Notes under the pieces: model-generated
What the model saw: the letters and a program-made list of their open reading frames with translations, nothing else
Database searches by the model: none
Told to the model about the DNA's origin: nothing
Part shown: piece by piece, positions 15,903-25,624 of the stretch
Layout of the letters: each line of letters begins with the position of its first letter
How positions within the stretch are numbered: the stretch's first letter is position 1
Program-made: the position numbers and the translations under genes
NCBI GenBank assembly: GCA_003142795.1
Contig: PLNN01000035.1
Coordinates: forward strand, 1-36,567
DNA length: 36,567 nucleotides
Direction of reading: 5' to 3'
Source: Candidatus Omnitrophota bacterium
Lineage (GTDB): Bacteria > Omnitrophota > Gorgyraeia > 2-01-FULL-45-10

Positions 15903-18650
15903 ATGATAAATTTAATACTCAAAAAAATAATCGGGACACAGAATGAGCGGATGCTTAAAGGGGTCCGCCCGCTGGTCGAAGTCGTAAACGCGCTGGAGCC
16001 GGAAATATCAAAGCTGTCCGACGCGGACCTTAAAGCAAAGACGCCGGTATTTAAGCAAAAGATAGCAGCGAGGTATCAAGAGCTTAAAGGCGAATTGAAA
16101 GAGGTAGAAGACGCTTTTATGGCCTCTACATCGCCCGATGAAAAAGAGAGAATAAAGCGGAAATTACGCGATCTCAAGAATAAGATCTTCGATGATGTCC
16201 TGCCGGAGGCATTCGCCGTAGTGCGCGAAACAGCGAAACGAACATTGAAGATGAGGCACTTCGACGTCCAGATCATGGGCGGCATAGTCCTGCATCAGGG
16301 CAGGATCGCTGAGATGGCGACCGGCGAAGGCAAGACATTGGTGGCGACGCTGCCGGTATATCTTAACGCGTTGACCGGCGAAGGAGTTCATGTAGTTACT
16401 GTGAATGATTACCTTGCCAACAGGGATAGGGAATGGATGGGGCCGGTCTATGAATTCCTGGGCCTGAGCGTGGGAGCGATACAGCACGACATGGACCAGA
16501 AGGCGCGGCAGGCCGCGTACGCCTGCGATGTAACGTATGGGACGAACAATGAGTTCGGGTTCGATTACCTGCGCGACAACATGGTGGTGAGTAAAGATGA
16601 TATGGTCCAGCGCCCGCTCAATTACGCGATAGTGGACGAGGTCGATTCTATTTTAATCGATGAATCGAGGACCCCTCTGATAATTTCCGGGCCGGCGGAA
16701 GAATCGACCGATAAGTATTACATAATAAATAAGATCGTCCCGAAGTTGAAGGGCAAGATCATAACGGACAAAGACGAAATAGAGGCCAAATACAAGGGCC
16801 TGGACATAGAGAAGGGCATAGACTATATAGTCAACGAAAAGAATCACACGGCTAACCTTACCGAAGAGGGAGTGGTAAAATGCCAAGATCTTCTCGGCGT
16901 GAAAAACCTGTATGAAGATATACATTCCGAGTGGGAACAGCATATACGCCAGGCGTTACGCGCGCACGTCCTTTATAAGAATGACGTAGATTATGTCGTT
17001 AAGGACGGCGAGGTCATAATAGTCGATGAGTTTACCGGCCGTCTTATGCCCGGAAGGCGCTGGTCGGATGGGCTGCACCAGGCCGTCGAAGCAAAAGAAG
17101 GCGTCAAGATCGAGCGCGAGAACCAGACGCTTGCCACCATCACATTCCAGAATTATTTCAGGATGTACAGGAAGCTGGCCGGAATGACCGGCACTGCAGA
17201 AACCGAAGCGATAGAATTCGGCAAGATCTATGGGCTTGATGTTGTGGTGATGCCTACAAATCAACCGATGAAGCGAAGCAACCATCCGGACGTCATATAT
17301 AAAACAGAGAGAGAAAAATTCAATGCGGTGTGCGCCGAGATAGCGGGATTTTATAAAGAAGGGCGTCCCGCCCTTGTCGGCACGATCTCTATAGAGAAAT
17401 CCGAACATCTCAGTACTTTATTAAAACGCATGGGGATCCCGCATCATGTCCTGAACGCAAAATACCACGAACAGGAAGCGCAGATAATAGCAAAGGCAGG
17501 GCAAAAGTACGCTGTGACGATCGCGACCAACATGGCAGGCCGCGGAACGGATATAGTCCTTGGGGAAAGCGTGGCCCAGCTCGGCGGGCTTCATGTCCTG
17601 GGCACTGAGCGCCACGAGGCGCGGCGCATAGACAATCAGCTGCGCGGCCGTTCGGGAAGGCAGGGCGACCCCGGCTCGAGCAGATTCTACCTGTCGCTGG
17701 AAGATGACTTGATGCGCATATTCGGCTCGGAGAGGATAAAATCTGTTATGGACAAGCTCGGTATGGAGGAAGGCCAGGACATACAGCATCCTTTTATAAC
17801 ACGAGCCATTGAGACGGCCCAGAAGCGTGTAGAGGCTCACAATTTCGAGATACGGAAACATCTTCTTGAATATGACAATGTCATGAACCGCCAGCGGGAA
17901 GTTATCTACGAAGAGAGGCGAAAGGTCCTGTTCGGCGAAGACCTGAAAGAATATATCTATGAGATAGCCGAAGAGGTCGTCGATTATGCCCTTGGCTCAT
18001 ACCTGAATGAGAAGGCCAGCGCAGATCTTTGGGACTTTAAGGGGCTGAGGCAGTATTTTGATCTAAGGTTCTCTATCAAGACGTCGGATCTTAATTTAGA
18101 AGAGATGCGCCACCCTGAGATCAAGGATGCTATACTGGACCTGATGAAGAAGACATACGATGAAAAAGAAAGATCTCTGGGTAAGGAGATGGCCAGGCAT
18201 CTTGAGAGGATGGTGTTGCTGCAGGTCGTGGATTCCAAATGGAAAGACCATCTATACGCCATGGACAGTCTAAGAGAAGGCATCGGGTTGCGGGCGTACG
18301 GCCAGCGCGACCCGCTCGTAGAATACCAGCATGAAGGTTATGCCATGTTCATGGATATGATAGACCGGATAAAAGAGGATACCCTCGAGTATCTCTTCAA
18401 GATACAGGCTGTAAAAGAAGAGAAGGATGCTTCCGTATTCGATTTTTCCAGGCAGAGCCTGGTGCACGAAGAGAAGACCCAGTTCCAGGATGTTCAATTG
18501 AAGAAAGGGGCCCAGTCTGCGGCGGAGTATGAAGGCCAGCTGCCCGAACAGCATGTCGCTACATATAAACGGGAGGCGCCGAAAGTCGGCAGGAACGACC
18601 CCTGCTCATGCGGGAGCGGGAAAAAATACAAAAAGTGCTGCGGGAAATGA
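15903..18650 (+). CDS. secA: Preprotein translocase ATPase SecA
   Basis: A 915-residue motor of the Sec pathway, full length. Motifs seen: Walker A 'ATGEGKTL' near residue 138, Walker B region '[20 protein letters not shown]' near 241, the crosslinking-domain insert, and helicase motifs 'GTISIEKSE', 'NMAGRGTDI' and '[15 protein letters not shown]'. The C-terminal zinc-binding tail is '[14 protein letters not shown]', which binds SecB and lipids in known SecA. It is 4 bases after prfB and overlaps lnt by ATGA. Several exported proteins in this window would depend on it. Confidence 0.97.
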   Translation: MINLILKKIIGTQNERMLKGVRPLVEVVNALEPEISKLSDADLKAKTPVFKQKIAARYQELKGELKEVEDAFMASTSPDEKERIKRKLRDLKNKIFDDVLPEAFAVVRETAKRTLKMRHFDVQIMGGIVLHQGRIAEMATGEGKTLVATLPVYLNALTGEGVHVVTVNDYLANRDREWMGPVYEFLGLSVGAIQHDMDQKARQAAYACDVTYGTNNEFGFDYLRDNMVVSKDDMVQRPLNYAIVDEVDSILIDESRTPLIISGPAEESTDKYYIINKIVPKLKGKIITDKDEIEAKYKGLDIEKGIDYIVNEKNHTANLTEEGVVKCQDLLGVKNLYEDIHSEWEQHIRQALRAHVLYKNDVDYVVKDGEVIIVDEFTGRLMPGRRWSDGLHQAVEAKEGVKIERENQTLATITFQNYFRMYRKLAGMTGTAETEAIEFGKIYGLDVVVMPTNQPMKRSNHPDVIYKTEREKFNAVCAEIAGFYKEGRPALVGTISIEKSEHLSTLLKRMGIPHHVLNAKYHEQEAQIIAKAGQKYAVTIATNMAGRGTDIVLGESVAQLGGLHVLGTERHEARRIDNQLRGRSGRQGDPGSSRFYLSLEDDLMRIFGSERIKSVMDKLGMEEGQDIQHPFITRAIETAQKRVEAHNFEIRKHLLEYDNVMNRQREVIYEERRKVLFGEDLKEYIYEIAEEVVDYALGSYLNEKASADLWDFKGLRQYFDLRFSIKTSDLNLEEMRHPEIKDAILDLMKKTYDEKERSLGKEMARHLERMVLLQVVDSKWKDHLYAMDSLREGIGLRAYGQRDPLVEYQHEGYAMFMDMIDRIKEDTLEYLFKIQAVKEEKDASVFDFSRQSLVHEEKTQFQDVQLKKGAQSAAEYEGQLPEQHVATYKREAPKVGRNDPCSCGSGKKYKKCCGK

Positions 18651-20176
18651 AAAAAGGCTATCAGTTTATACTCATTATAGCGTCCTCGATCCTGCTGATA
18701 TTATCTTTCCCGGATTTTAATTTAGAGTTTCTCGCCTGGATCGCCCTTATTCCTTTACTCTTTGCCATAGAAGGTGCTCAGCCGCGCAAAGCATTTCTTT
18801 TATCATATCTCTGCGGTTTTTTATTTTTCTTAGGCACCATTTATTGGCTGATCCACGTAACTCTCCCCGGTATGGTTGCGGTAGTGGCTTATCTCGCTTT
18901 ATATTTCGGATTTTTCGGTCTTATTATATCCCGCGCCCCGCGCCTTAAATCCTATACCCTGCTTTTCTTTATTCCCGCCGCATGGACAGCCTTGGAGCTC
19001 GTGCGCTCGCATCTTTTGGGCGGATTTGGCTGGAATCTTTTAGGTTATTCCCAAAGTTTTAATTTGCCTGTTATACAGATAGCCGATATCACCGGAGCGT
19101 ATGGTGTAAGTTTTCTGGTCTGCCTGGCTAATGCGGCTATATTTTTGACCATTAAAGATCTTAAAAATAAGGACGCTACTTTTAAGTGCCTTGCCATAGC
19201 GCTAGTCCTGATATTTATATCGGTAGGTTATGGTGTTTACAGGGTAAGGAATATCTTTACCGGAGAGCGGGTAAGGATCGCCGTCATCCAGGGGAACATC
19301 CCGCAGGCCAAGAAGTGGGATGTGAATTTCAGGGAAGCGATATTGAGTAAATACGAATCTCTGACAAGGCAGGCGGCTAATAACAAGGTGGACCTTGTGA
19401 TATGGCCCGAAACCTCTGTGCCTGGGTTTCTTGAAACTGACCGCGATCTTCTGGAACGGATGAGGGAGCTTGCCAAAAGCATAAAATCCCCGATCTTTGC
19501 CGGGGCGCCCGCAGAAGACGGGGATCAGTATTATAACAGCGCCTTATTGATCTCCGAAGACGGCCAAATATTGGGCCGGTATGACAAAATGCATTTAGTG
19601 CCTTTCGGAGAATACGTGCCGTTTAAAAAGGCCCTTTCCTTTGTAGAACGATTTGCGCCATCTCCTATAGGTGATTTTTCGAAAGGTAAATCGCCGACCG
19701 TTTTTAAATTTTTTATTGAAAGGAGCGCCAAAGGTGATAAGACAAGCTGGAAGCTGCTCAAGAAAGTCAAATTCTCGTGTCTTATATGTTTTGAGGACAC
19801 ATTCCCGGGTATCGCCAGGGGATTTGTAAAGCAAGGCGCTACGTTCCTGGTGAATATAACCAACGACGCGTGGTTCCATAAAACGAACGCGGCGTATCAG
19901 CATGCCCAGGCGTCTGTTTTCAGGGCTGTCGAGAACAGGGTCAATGTGGTCAGGGCGGCCAATACGGGCCTTTCCTGCTTTATAGACCAGAGGGGGAAGA
20001 TAACCGCGGAAGTTAAAGTCGGAAGCGATAGGCTGTTTGTCGAAGGGTTTGAGATCCACGACATAGTATTGACCAATGCGAAGACTTTATATACGGAATA
20101 CGGGGATATCTTTGCCTATATCTGCGTTTTGTTTGCCGCATTTGGCCTCGTCAGGGCCAGGAAAATATCAGGATGA
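18647..20176 (+). CDS. lnt: Apolipoprotein N-acyltransferase
   Basis: I start at ATG 18647, which overlaps the secA stop as ATGA and opens with '[14 protein letters not shown]', a clean first membrane helix. The ORF-track start at 18608 would put a charged tail inside secA. The 509-residue product has about six N-terminal membrane helices and then a nitrilase-like periplasmic domain with the Glu-Lys-Cys triad: 'WPETSVPGF' (near 253), '[14 protein letters not shown]' (near 312) and 'CFED' (near 380). Lnt adds the third acyl chain to lipoproteins. It serves the lipoproteins seen in this window, including LptE. Confidence 0.93.
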   Translation: MKKGYQFILIIASSILLILSFPDFNLEFLAWIALIPLLFAIEGAQPRKAFLLSYLCGFLFFLGTIYWLIHVTLPGMVAVVAYLALYFGFFGLIISRAPRLKSYTLLFFIPAAWTALELVRSHLLGGFGWNLLGYSQSFNLPVIQIADITGAYGVSFLVCLANAAIFLTIKDLKNKDATFKCLAIALVLIFISVGYGVYRVRNIFTGERVRIAVIQGNIPQAKKWDVNFREAILSKYESLTRQAANNKVDLVIWPETSVPGFLETDRDLLERMRELAKSIKSPIFAGAPAEDGDQYYNSALLISEDGQILGRYDKMHLVPFGEYVPFKKALSFVERFAPSPIGDFSKGKSPTVFKFFIERSAKGDKTSWKLLKKVKFSCLICFEDTFPGIARGFVKQGATFLVNITNDAWFHKTNAAYQHAQASVFRAVENRVNVVRAANTGLSCFIDQRGKITAEVKVGSDRLFVEGFEIHDIVLTNAKTLYTEYGDIFAYICVLFAAFGLVRARKISG

Positions 20177-21831
20177 ATTTAACATACCTCCTTATAAAAA
20201 CTTTTGTCTTCAAGGCAAGACGATTCGAAAATGCTACTAGGTCTCCCATAAAGGCTCAGGAGAAAGTGCTCATCGATTACCTGGCACGCAATAAAGATAC
20301 CGAATACGGCAGGACTTATGGTTTTTCCGGCATCAGGTCGATAGCGGAATATCAAAGAAAAGTGCCGCCCAGCGACTGCGCCAGCCTTAAGTCTTACATC
20401 GAGCGAATGACTAAGGGCGAAGGAAATATACTTACGGCGGACAAACCTGTCTTCTTCGGGCTTACCAGCGGGACCACGGCCCGCCATAAATTTATCCCGG
20501 TCACAAAATATTCGCGCGATAAAAAACGCGAATGCGCGGACCTTTGGTCATATTATATTGCATGCGATCATCCCGCGATCCTCGAGGGCAAGATACTCGC
20601 CATAGTAAATACCGACGTAGAAGGATTTACGGAATCCGGGATACCGTACGGCGCGGAAAGCGGGCATGGATATAACAATTTACCTCTTCCTGTAAGGCAT
20701 CTATATGCCTTGCCGTGGCAGGTATTCAATATCCCGGATTATGAATCGAGATACTACTGCATATTGAGGCTGGGCATCGAACAAAACATCACCACGCTTG
20801 CCACGCTGAATCCCAGCACCATAGTCCTGTTATGCCAGAAGATAGATGTTTGGAAGGACAGGATCATAGCTGATATAGAAAATGGAACTCTTAGTAAAGA
20901 TCTTAAGATCCCGGAGGACGTCAGGGGCAGCATAACGAGAACTCTTAAGGCGAATCCAAAAAGAGCCGGTGAGCTTAAAGATATTTTAAAAGAAAAGGGC
21001 GAGCTTCTGCCGAAATATTTCTGGCCCGATATGCAGTTAATAGAATGCTGGAAAGGCGGGACGGTAAAATTGTATCTGAAAGAGTTGCCGAAATATTTTG
21101 GGCAAACTCCCGTAAGAGATTTCGGATGCCTCTCCACCGAGGCACGAAGCTCTATACCCATGAGCGATGAGGGGGCGGGAGGCGTATTGGCCATAAATAC
21201 AAATTTTTATGAATTTCTTCCAAAAGAAGATATTGACAAAAAAGATAAACGCTTCCTCCTGTGCGATCAACTGGAAAAGGGAAGAGAATATTTTTTGATA
21301 GTGACCACGCCCGGAGGATTATACAGGTATAATATAGACGACATAATTACTGTCGACGGATTTTTTAACAAGACCCCGGTAATAGAATTTGTCCAGAAAG
21401 GACTTAACGCGGTATCTATGACAGGGGAGAAACTTTATGAATCACATGTCAATAATGCTGTCAATCTTGCGGCCGAAAAGCATAAATTAATAGTAAGGTT
21501 TTTTTCCGCGTGCGCCGAGATAGGCGTCAGTCCCCGCTATATATTTTTGGTAGAATTTAATGAAGAGCTCACCCGCGATAAAAAAGAAGCGCTGTTAAGG
21601 TCGATAGAGGAAGAATTGTATAATCAAAATAGCGAATACGAATATGCGCGAAGGTCCGAACTATTGGCGCCGCCGGTGCTTAAAGTAGTCAGGAGGGGCG
21701 ATTTTGAGAAATACCGCGCCAGGAAGATCAGCGAGGGGACCCGCGACAGCCAGTTTAAAGCTCCCGAATTGACGTCCGATCCCGCTTTCCAGGAGAATTT
21801 CAACATAGAAGACGTAATAACCATAAAATAA
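20173..21831 (+). CDS. GH3-family acyl-adenylating enzyme homologue
   Basis: A 552-residue member of the GH3 branch of the ANL (adenylate-forming) superfamily. It shows the ATP-binding motif 'LTSGTTARHKFIPVT' and the GH3 hallmark region 'DFGCLSTEARSSIP', followed by 'YRYNIDDIITVDGF' and 'FVQKGLNAVSMTGEKLYESH'. Plant GH3 enzymes join amino acids to acyl hormones such as auxin. Bacterial members are mostly uncharacterised, so the substrate here is unknown. It overlaps lnt by ATGA and is probably translated with it, which hints at an envelope or lipid-linked substrate, but this is inference. The gene looks intact. Confidence 0.85.
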   Translation: MNLTYLLIKTFVFKARRFENATRSPIKAQEKVLIDYLARNKDTEYGRTYGFSGIRSIAEYQRKVPPSDCASLKSYIERMTKGEGNILTADKPVFFGLTSGTTARHKFIPVTKYSRDKKRECADLWSYYIACDHPAILEGKILAIVNTDVEGFTESGIPYGAESGHGYNNLPLPVRHLYALPWQVFNIPDYESRYYCILRLGIEQNITTLATLNPSTIVLLCQKIDVWKDRIIADIENGTLSKDLKIPEDVRGSITRTLKANPKRAGELKDILKEKGELLPKYFWPDMQLIECWKGGTVKLYLKELPKYFGQTPVRDFGCLSTEARSSIPMSDEGAGGVLAINTNFYEFLPKEDIDKKDKRFLLCDQLEKGREYFLIVTTPGGLYRYNIDDIITVDGFFNKTPVIEFVQKGLNAVSMTGEKLYESHVNNAVNLAAEKHKLIVRFFSACAEIGVSPRYIFLVEFNEELTRDKKEALLRSIEEELYNQNSEYEYARRSELLAPPVLKVVRRGDFEKYRARKISEGTRDSQFKAPELTSDPAFQENFNIEDVITIK

Positions 21832-21849
21832 AAAATAACCTTCCCGGCC

Positions 21850-21878
21850 TTGACGGGAGCTGTGTCAGGTGGTAAACT
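21850..21878 (+). promoter_or_regulatory. Putative promoter of TPR gene
   Basis: TTGACG (21850-21855), a 17-base spacer and TAAACT (21873-21878). The ORF track again took the -35 TTG as a start codon. Predicted transcription start is about 21885, leaving only 7-13 bases before the ATGs at 21892/21898. The -10 is a weaker match than in the other promoters. Confidence 0.4.
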
Positions 21879-21891
21879 TTTTATTATCATA

Positions 21892-22695
21892 ATGCGAATG
21901 AAAAAAACATATCGAAATATTATTAGCGCTATGGCGTTGGTCTCTGTTTTTCTAACATTGCCCTGCGCTTGTAATGCGGAAAAGATCTATTATAAGGACG
22001 GCAGGATCTTGAATGAAAAGATAACGTACCGGAATAGAGGCGTGATCTGGTACAAGAGATCGTCGGGATTGGCAGGAATTAACATAAAAGACATAGAAAA
22101 GATAGAGAATGACGACGGTTTCGTTTCTAAGTACGATTATAAAACCATAAGCCGGGATATCCAGAGCTCTATAAAGGAAAAGAAGTATGATAATGCCATT
22201 ATGTTATGCAGCGTTTTGCTTGAAACGATACCCGATAATGCCGGCATACGTTATCTGCGCGGAATATTAAACCAGAAGACGGGCAACCCGGAAAAGGCCA
22301 GGGAGGATTACGAATATCTTGTAAAAAGTAAGGCCGCCGACGCCGCCATTCTTAACAACCTTGGCGCCATATACGCGGCCGATCAAAAATACAGGGAAGC
22401 CGCGGACCTGTTCATTAAAGCCGCTGCCGAAAATCCCGGTGTGGTACAGGTCCATGATAACCTTGCGCAAGCATCGCTTGCATCGAAAGATTATGAGCGC
22501 GCGGCTTCAGAATACGAAAAGGTCATTGATCGGGAACCGGATAATGTGAACGCATTGTATAATTTAGGCATTATATATATGAGCAAAGGTGAATATCAAA
22601 AAGCAAAAGGACTATGGGAAAAGATCCTGAGTGTAAAACCTGAAGATGACGATACGAAAAAGGCTTTGGAATATTTAAAAGATAAGGCCCGATAA
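21892..22695 (+). CDS. Exported TPR protein
   Basis: Start chosen at ATG 21892 (21898 is equally possible), since TTG 21850 lies in a promoter. The N terminus MRMKKTYRN plus a hydrophobic stretch ending 'CACNA' is a signal peptide; the Cys context does not fit a good lipobox. A short N-terminal domain 'KIYYKDGRILNEKITYRNRGVIWY' with beta character is followed by about five TPR units ('AAILNNLGAIYAADQKYREAADLFIKAA', 'VNALYNLGIIYMSKGEYQKAKGLWEKIL'). TPRs are protein-binding scaffolds, so it probably acts in a periplasmic assembly. It lies 19 bases before the pseudopilin-like gene, suggesting one operon. Confidence 0.75.
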   Translation: MRMKKTYRNIISAMALVSVFLTLPCACNAEKIYYKDGRILNEKITYRNRGVIWYKRSSGLAGINIKDIEKIENDDGFVSKYDYKTISRDIQSSIKEKKYDNAIMLCSVLLETIPDNAGIRYLRGILNQKTGNPEKAREDYEYLVKSKAADAAILNNLGAIYAADQKYREAADLFIKAAAENPGVVQVHDNLAQASLASKDYERAASEYEKVIDREPDNVNALYNLGIIYMSKGEYQKAKGLWEKILSVKPEDDDTKKALEYLKDKAR

Positions 22696-22714
22696 TTATA
22701 TAAAGAGGATCAAT

Positions 22715-24061
22715 ATGCGAAAAAAAGCTTTTACCATCCTGGAATTGCTGATAGTAATAGTAGTGTTATGTGCCCTGGTCGGCATAGCTTTGGTTTCATA
22801 CAAGTACTATGTCGAAAAAGCTCAATCCGCCGAAGCGCTCGTCAACATCGACGTTATAAAACGGGGCGAAGAGATACGCCATTTGCAGGCGGGCGCTTAC
22901 GTAGAGGCAAACGGCGCGGACGATATCAACGCAAAGCTATCTTTAAATATTATGCCCAGGTATTACGACTATGCTGTTTTTGTGGATACGGCCGCAGATA
23001 ATTTTTTGGTAGTGGCAAAGAGGTTAGGGGAAGATCTGAGCGATTATCTTGGCTCAGGCACTTTGCCGGCTGATTTCATGGTTATAGCTATGGATAAATC
23101 TGGCGGTGTGAGTAATTCCGATCTTTTTGCTACGACCGGAGGGCAGGGTACCGGAGGCGGCTCCGGCGGCACAAGCGGCTTTGGCGGCGGTGGTGGCGGG
23201 GTTACATCGTGGATTGGCGGTGGTGGCGGCACGGGCGGAGGGACCGGTGGCGGCACAGGAGGCGGATCGGGCGGGACCGGGGGTGGCACCGGTGCCCAAC
23301 AGCCTCAGGGTGTTGGAAACGCAACGGCAGCAGGCCTGCCAGGCACCGTGTATAATGCAACGATCGATGAAATAATGGCTGCGATTTCTTCAATGCCAGC
23401 TACGCAATTTAGCTATACAACATCCACAAATATAACTCAACAAGGCGATACAGTACAAAGCCTTTTGGACCTTATTGCGAACCGGAACATACAGATCGCT
23501 TGGGCGGACCTGCCTTACTCGGTTGAAGTAACTTCGACATATTGGTCAATCTTCGGTATTTGGGGCACCTGGGTTAGCCCCGCAGATAATGTCATACGGC
23601 TTAATAGCGCAATGCAGACCCTGCCAGGCTTTCCGCCGGAAGATATTGCATCGATACTAATACATGAAGCTACTCATGCCGATTATGCATATAATTCAAA
23701 CAAATGGGAGAATCGCATCAAAACAATGTGGCCCGACGTGGGTGCTACAGTTGATGCGGCAATAGCCAAAGGAGATCCGGATCCGCTTCGAAGCCAGTTA
23801 TATCAAAATACCATAGGAGGCGTAACCGAGTGGGCTTTGGCTTCGACTCAAATCGAAGAATACTTTACTCACATGAATGAGGCTGAGCTTTGGGGACAAC
23901 TCCGGACTAATTATGCGGGCGTAGAAGGCGCAGGGATAATGATGGAAGACGATAACTATACTTATTCTCAATCTGAGGCTGATATGCGCGCGCATATTGG
24001 CTCTATGTCTATTTACGCTAGTCTGCCCGTATTTTATTATGACCCTAACAATCCAACTTAA
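22715..24061 (+). CDS. Pseudopilin-like protein with Gly-rich linker and HExxH domain
   Basis: A 448-residue fusion. Residues 1-30 are a type IV pilin/pseudopilin start, 'KKAFTILELLIVIVVLCAL'. It has the prepilin cleavage region, with Ala instead of Gly before Phe, and Glu at +5. A short pilin-like head follows to about 135. Then comes a ~55-residue Gly/Thr/Ser linker (about 141-194). The C-terminal part contains 'ILIHEATHADYAYN' (HEATH near residue 317), an HExxH zinc-metallopeptidase motif. A candidate third ligand is the Glu pair in 'QIEEYFTHMNEAEL' (near 382). It may be displayed on a pilus-like or secretion filament, or held at the inner membrane. AGAGGAT precedes the start. Catalysis is unproven. 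Confidence 0.8.
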   Translation: MRKKAFTILELLIVIVVLCALVGIALVSYKYYVEKAQSAEALVNIDVIKRGEEIRHLQAGAYVEANGADDINAKLSLNIMPRYYDYAVFVDTAADNFLVVAKRLGEDLSDYLGSGTLPADFMVIAMDKSGGVSNSDLFATTGGQGTGGGSGGTSGFGGGGGGVTSWIGGGGGTGGGTGGGTGGGSGGTGGGTGAQQPQGVGNATAAGLPGTVYNATIDEIMAAISSMPATQFSYTTSTNITQQGDTVQSLLDLIANRNIQIAWADLPYSVEVTSTYWSIFGIWGTWVSPADNVIRLNSAMQTLPGFPPEDIASILIHEATHADYAYNSNKWENRIKTMWPDVGATVDAAIAKGDPDPLRSQLYQNTIGGVTEWALASTQIEEYFTHMNEAELWGQLRTNYAGVEGAGIMMEDDNYTYSQSEADMRAHIGSMSIYASLPVFYYDPNNPT

Positions 24062-24073
24062 AAGGAGAGTTTG

Positions 24074-24655
24074 ATGAAATTTGTCCATAACTGTTTTATC
24101 TTAATGATAGGGGCGGTCTTTATGTTAAATCTTTCCGGCTGTTCATCTAATTTAAAGTATGAAAAATATATTAGTAAAAATCCTGCGATAGATTTTACGG
24201 TAGATCGCATATCCGGTTGGGAAGCCCAGGAGCAGATAGGCTCTTTTAATAGTTTTATTCAGCTATGTTTTTACGAGCCTGTGATAAAAGGCAAAGGTTT
24301 ACGGGCCATGATGGTGATTACAGTAGAAGAAAGCTCGAAGATCGCGATTACGCCCAAAACACTCGACGGTTTGAAGGCCGATATAATAAAAAAACGGATG
24401 TTGTTTAATTCTGCCAAGGTATTGACAACCGCCGATAAAAAGTTTTTTGGATCGAATGCCATTAGCATAGATTTATCTTATAAGACTATCGCTGACCCTG
24501 TTAGGACGGCTAAACTTGTTCCGTATAAAGAAAAAATAATTATTTTTGAAAGGAATAGGGAATTTTATATCGTAAGATACGCGAATTTAGCCGACGATTT
24601 CGATAATTATTCCAAGGCATTCGACCATATCGTAAAATCGATAAAATTCAAATAA
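24074..24655 (+). CDS. Small lipoprotein of unknown function
   Basis: ATG 24074 is preferred over TTG 24071 because AAAGGAGAG lies just upstream. The 193-residue product has a signal peptide with lipobox 'LSGC' and then 'SSNLKYEKYISKNPAIDFTVDRISGWE'. The remainder, ending 'YSKAFDHIVKSIKFK', resembles the layout of PsbP/DcrB-like folds, where a 'GWE' strand opens and a final helix reads 'iv.S.kf'. I would not go further than that. It follows the pseudopilin fusion by 12 bases and is likely in the same operon. Its stop is 1 base from the remnant comM 3' end. Confidence 0.7.
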   Translation: MKFVHNCFILMIGAVFMLNLSGCSSNLKYEKYISKNPAIDFTVDRISGWEAQEQIGSFNSFIQLCFYEPVIKGKGLRAMMVITVEESSKIAITPKTLDGLKADIIKKRMLFNSAKVLTTADKKFFGSNAISIDLSYKTIADPVRTAKLVPYKEKIIIFERNREFYIVRYANLADDFDNYSKAFDHIVKSIKFK

Positions 24656-24707
24656 CTACCCCCACAGGTTCCTGTCCAGGCTTCTGTATGAGATCGCCTT
24701 GGAGACA
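24656..24707 (-). pseudogene. comM: Remnant 3' end of a comM (yifB) copy
   Basis: On the minus strand this reads 'SKAISYRSLDRNLWG' and a TAG stop. It matches the last codons of the longer comM fragment at 25625 with 40 of 45 bases identical. Three of the four sense-codon changes are synonymous, so both copies once evolved as coding DNA. This marks a junction, see findings. Confidence 0.8.
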
Positions 24708-24725
24708 GAATGAGTTATCCACAAT

Positions 24726-24751
24726 GTAGGGGACGTTTAAACGTCCCCTAC
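24726..24751 (+). repeat. Perfect 26-bp palindrome, GGGGACGTTTAAACGTCCCC core
   Basis: GTAGGGGACGTTT and AAACGTCCCCTAC are exact reverse complements without a spacer. It lies 8 bases beyond the stop of the minus-strand gene at 24759 and could form a terminator-like hairpin. The GGGGAC core matches the comEC insert, suggesting a dispersed repeat family. Confidence 0.8.
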
Positions 24752-24758
24752 TATTAAG

Positions 24759-24992
24759 TTATTGTTCGTAATACACGATATCACACGGTTGACCTTTCAT
24801 CGTTTGACAGAGAGGGCAATTATCTTCAAGACCATTGTCAATCTGGCTGTCAAGAACCTCTTTCATTCTCTGTTTTATCTGTTCCTCCGTAGGATTGTCC
24901 AGATGGATTATGTTATAACCGTTTACCCTGGAAACGATAACATTTCTTCCGTATACTCTTGTTAATTGGTTTAATGGTGTTGCGCCAGTCAT
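24759..24992 (-). CDS. Small Cys-containing hypothetical protein
   Basis: A 77-residue product. On the minus strand AGGAAGG lies 7 bases before the ATG, so it is very likely translated. The middle is a predicted helix ('EEQIKQRMKEVLDSQIDNG'). The C terminus holds 'CPLCQTMKGQPC', three Cys that could bind metal together with another ligand. I do not recognise a family. It follows the ORF6N gene by 28 bases on the same strand, so the two form a pair. Both lie between the two comM 3' copies. Confidence 0.65.
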   Translation of the reverse strand: MTGATPLNQLTRVYGRNVIVSRVNGYNIIHLDNPTEEQIKQRMKEVLDSQIDNGLEDNCPLCQTMKGQPCDIVYYEQ

Positions 24993-25020
24993 TGTATTAC
25001 CTTCCTTATGATTTAAGATT

Positions 25021-25536
25021 TTAATCCTCGTGTGGGTGGAAACCTATACGTCGCTTTGGTTTCTCGGACGGCGTTAAAAGTTGTCTTATTGCGTCAAAGA
25101 CAATTTTGAACTGATGGTCGTATTTTGTTTCCATTTCAGCTATTTTCTTCCTAAGGTCATTATTTGTTAGAAGCATTCTTCTTAGCTGAGTAAACGTACG
25201 CATTATTTGTATATTTACTTGGATAGCTTTTTTGCTATTGAGGACGCTGGAGAGCATTAAAATCCCGTATTCAGTGAAGGCCAAAGGTCTTTTACGTAAT
25301 CCCATTTTTTCCTTATTGGATATCACAATTTGTGATATCCAATTTTTCGCCTCGTTCTCGGTTATCTGGAACATAAAATCGTCAGGAAACCTCAGAATAT
25401 TTCTCTTCACTGCTTGATTTAGGATTCTGGTTTCTGTGCCATACAAGAACGCTAAATCGCGATCAAGCATAACTTTCTTACCTCTTATCATGTATATCTT
25501 ACTGGCGATTACGTCCGTTGATAGTAAATTAGACAT
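25021..25536 (-). CDS. ORF6N-domain DNA-binding protein
   Basis: A 171-residue protein. The first ~95 residues are the ORF6N domain: 'KIYMIRGKKVMLDRDLAFLYGTETRILNQAVKRN', 'RFPDDFMFQIT' and 'RPLAFTEYGILMLSSVLNS' are highly typical. The domain is common in phages and mobile elements, where it is thought to bind DNA and is often fused to other modules. The C terminus here is a coiled-coil helix plus a basic tail. GGGAAT lies before the ATG. Its function (regulator, anti-repressor) cannot be told. It sits with the small Cys gene inside the comM scar. Confidence 0.88.
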   Translation of the reverse strand: MSNLLSTDVIASKIYMIRGKKVMLDRDLAFLYGTETRILNQAVKRNILRFPDDFMFQITENEAKNWISQIVISNKEKMGLRKRPLAFTEYGILMLSSVLNSKKAIQVNIQIMRTFTQLRRMLLTNNDLRKKIAEMETKYDHQFKIVFDAIRQLLTPSEKPKRRIGFHPHED

Positions 25537-25595
25537 GCTATTCCCTTCTTATTTAAGGCACCAATTTGGCACCTTAAAACTTAAACTCTTATTGG

Positions 25596-25620
25596 AACCG
25601 GTCGCAAAATGCGACCGGTT
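25596..25620 (+). repeat. AACCGGTCGC hairpin next to comM 3' end
   Basis: AACCGGTCGC (25596-25605) and GCGACCGGTT (25611-25620) form a perfect stem, extendable to 11 bp. It lies 4 bases past the comM stop and 60 bases before the ORF6N start, at the junction of the inserted segment. It has no T-run on either strand; it could be a terminator for comM or the element's end. Confidence 0.65.
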
Positions 25621-25624
25621 GTAG

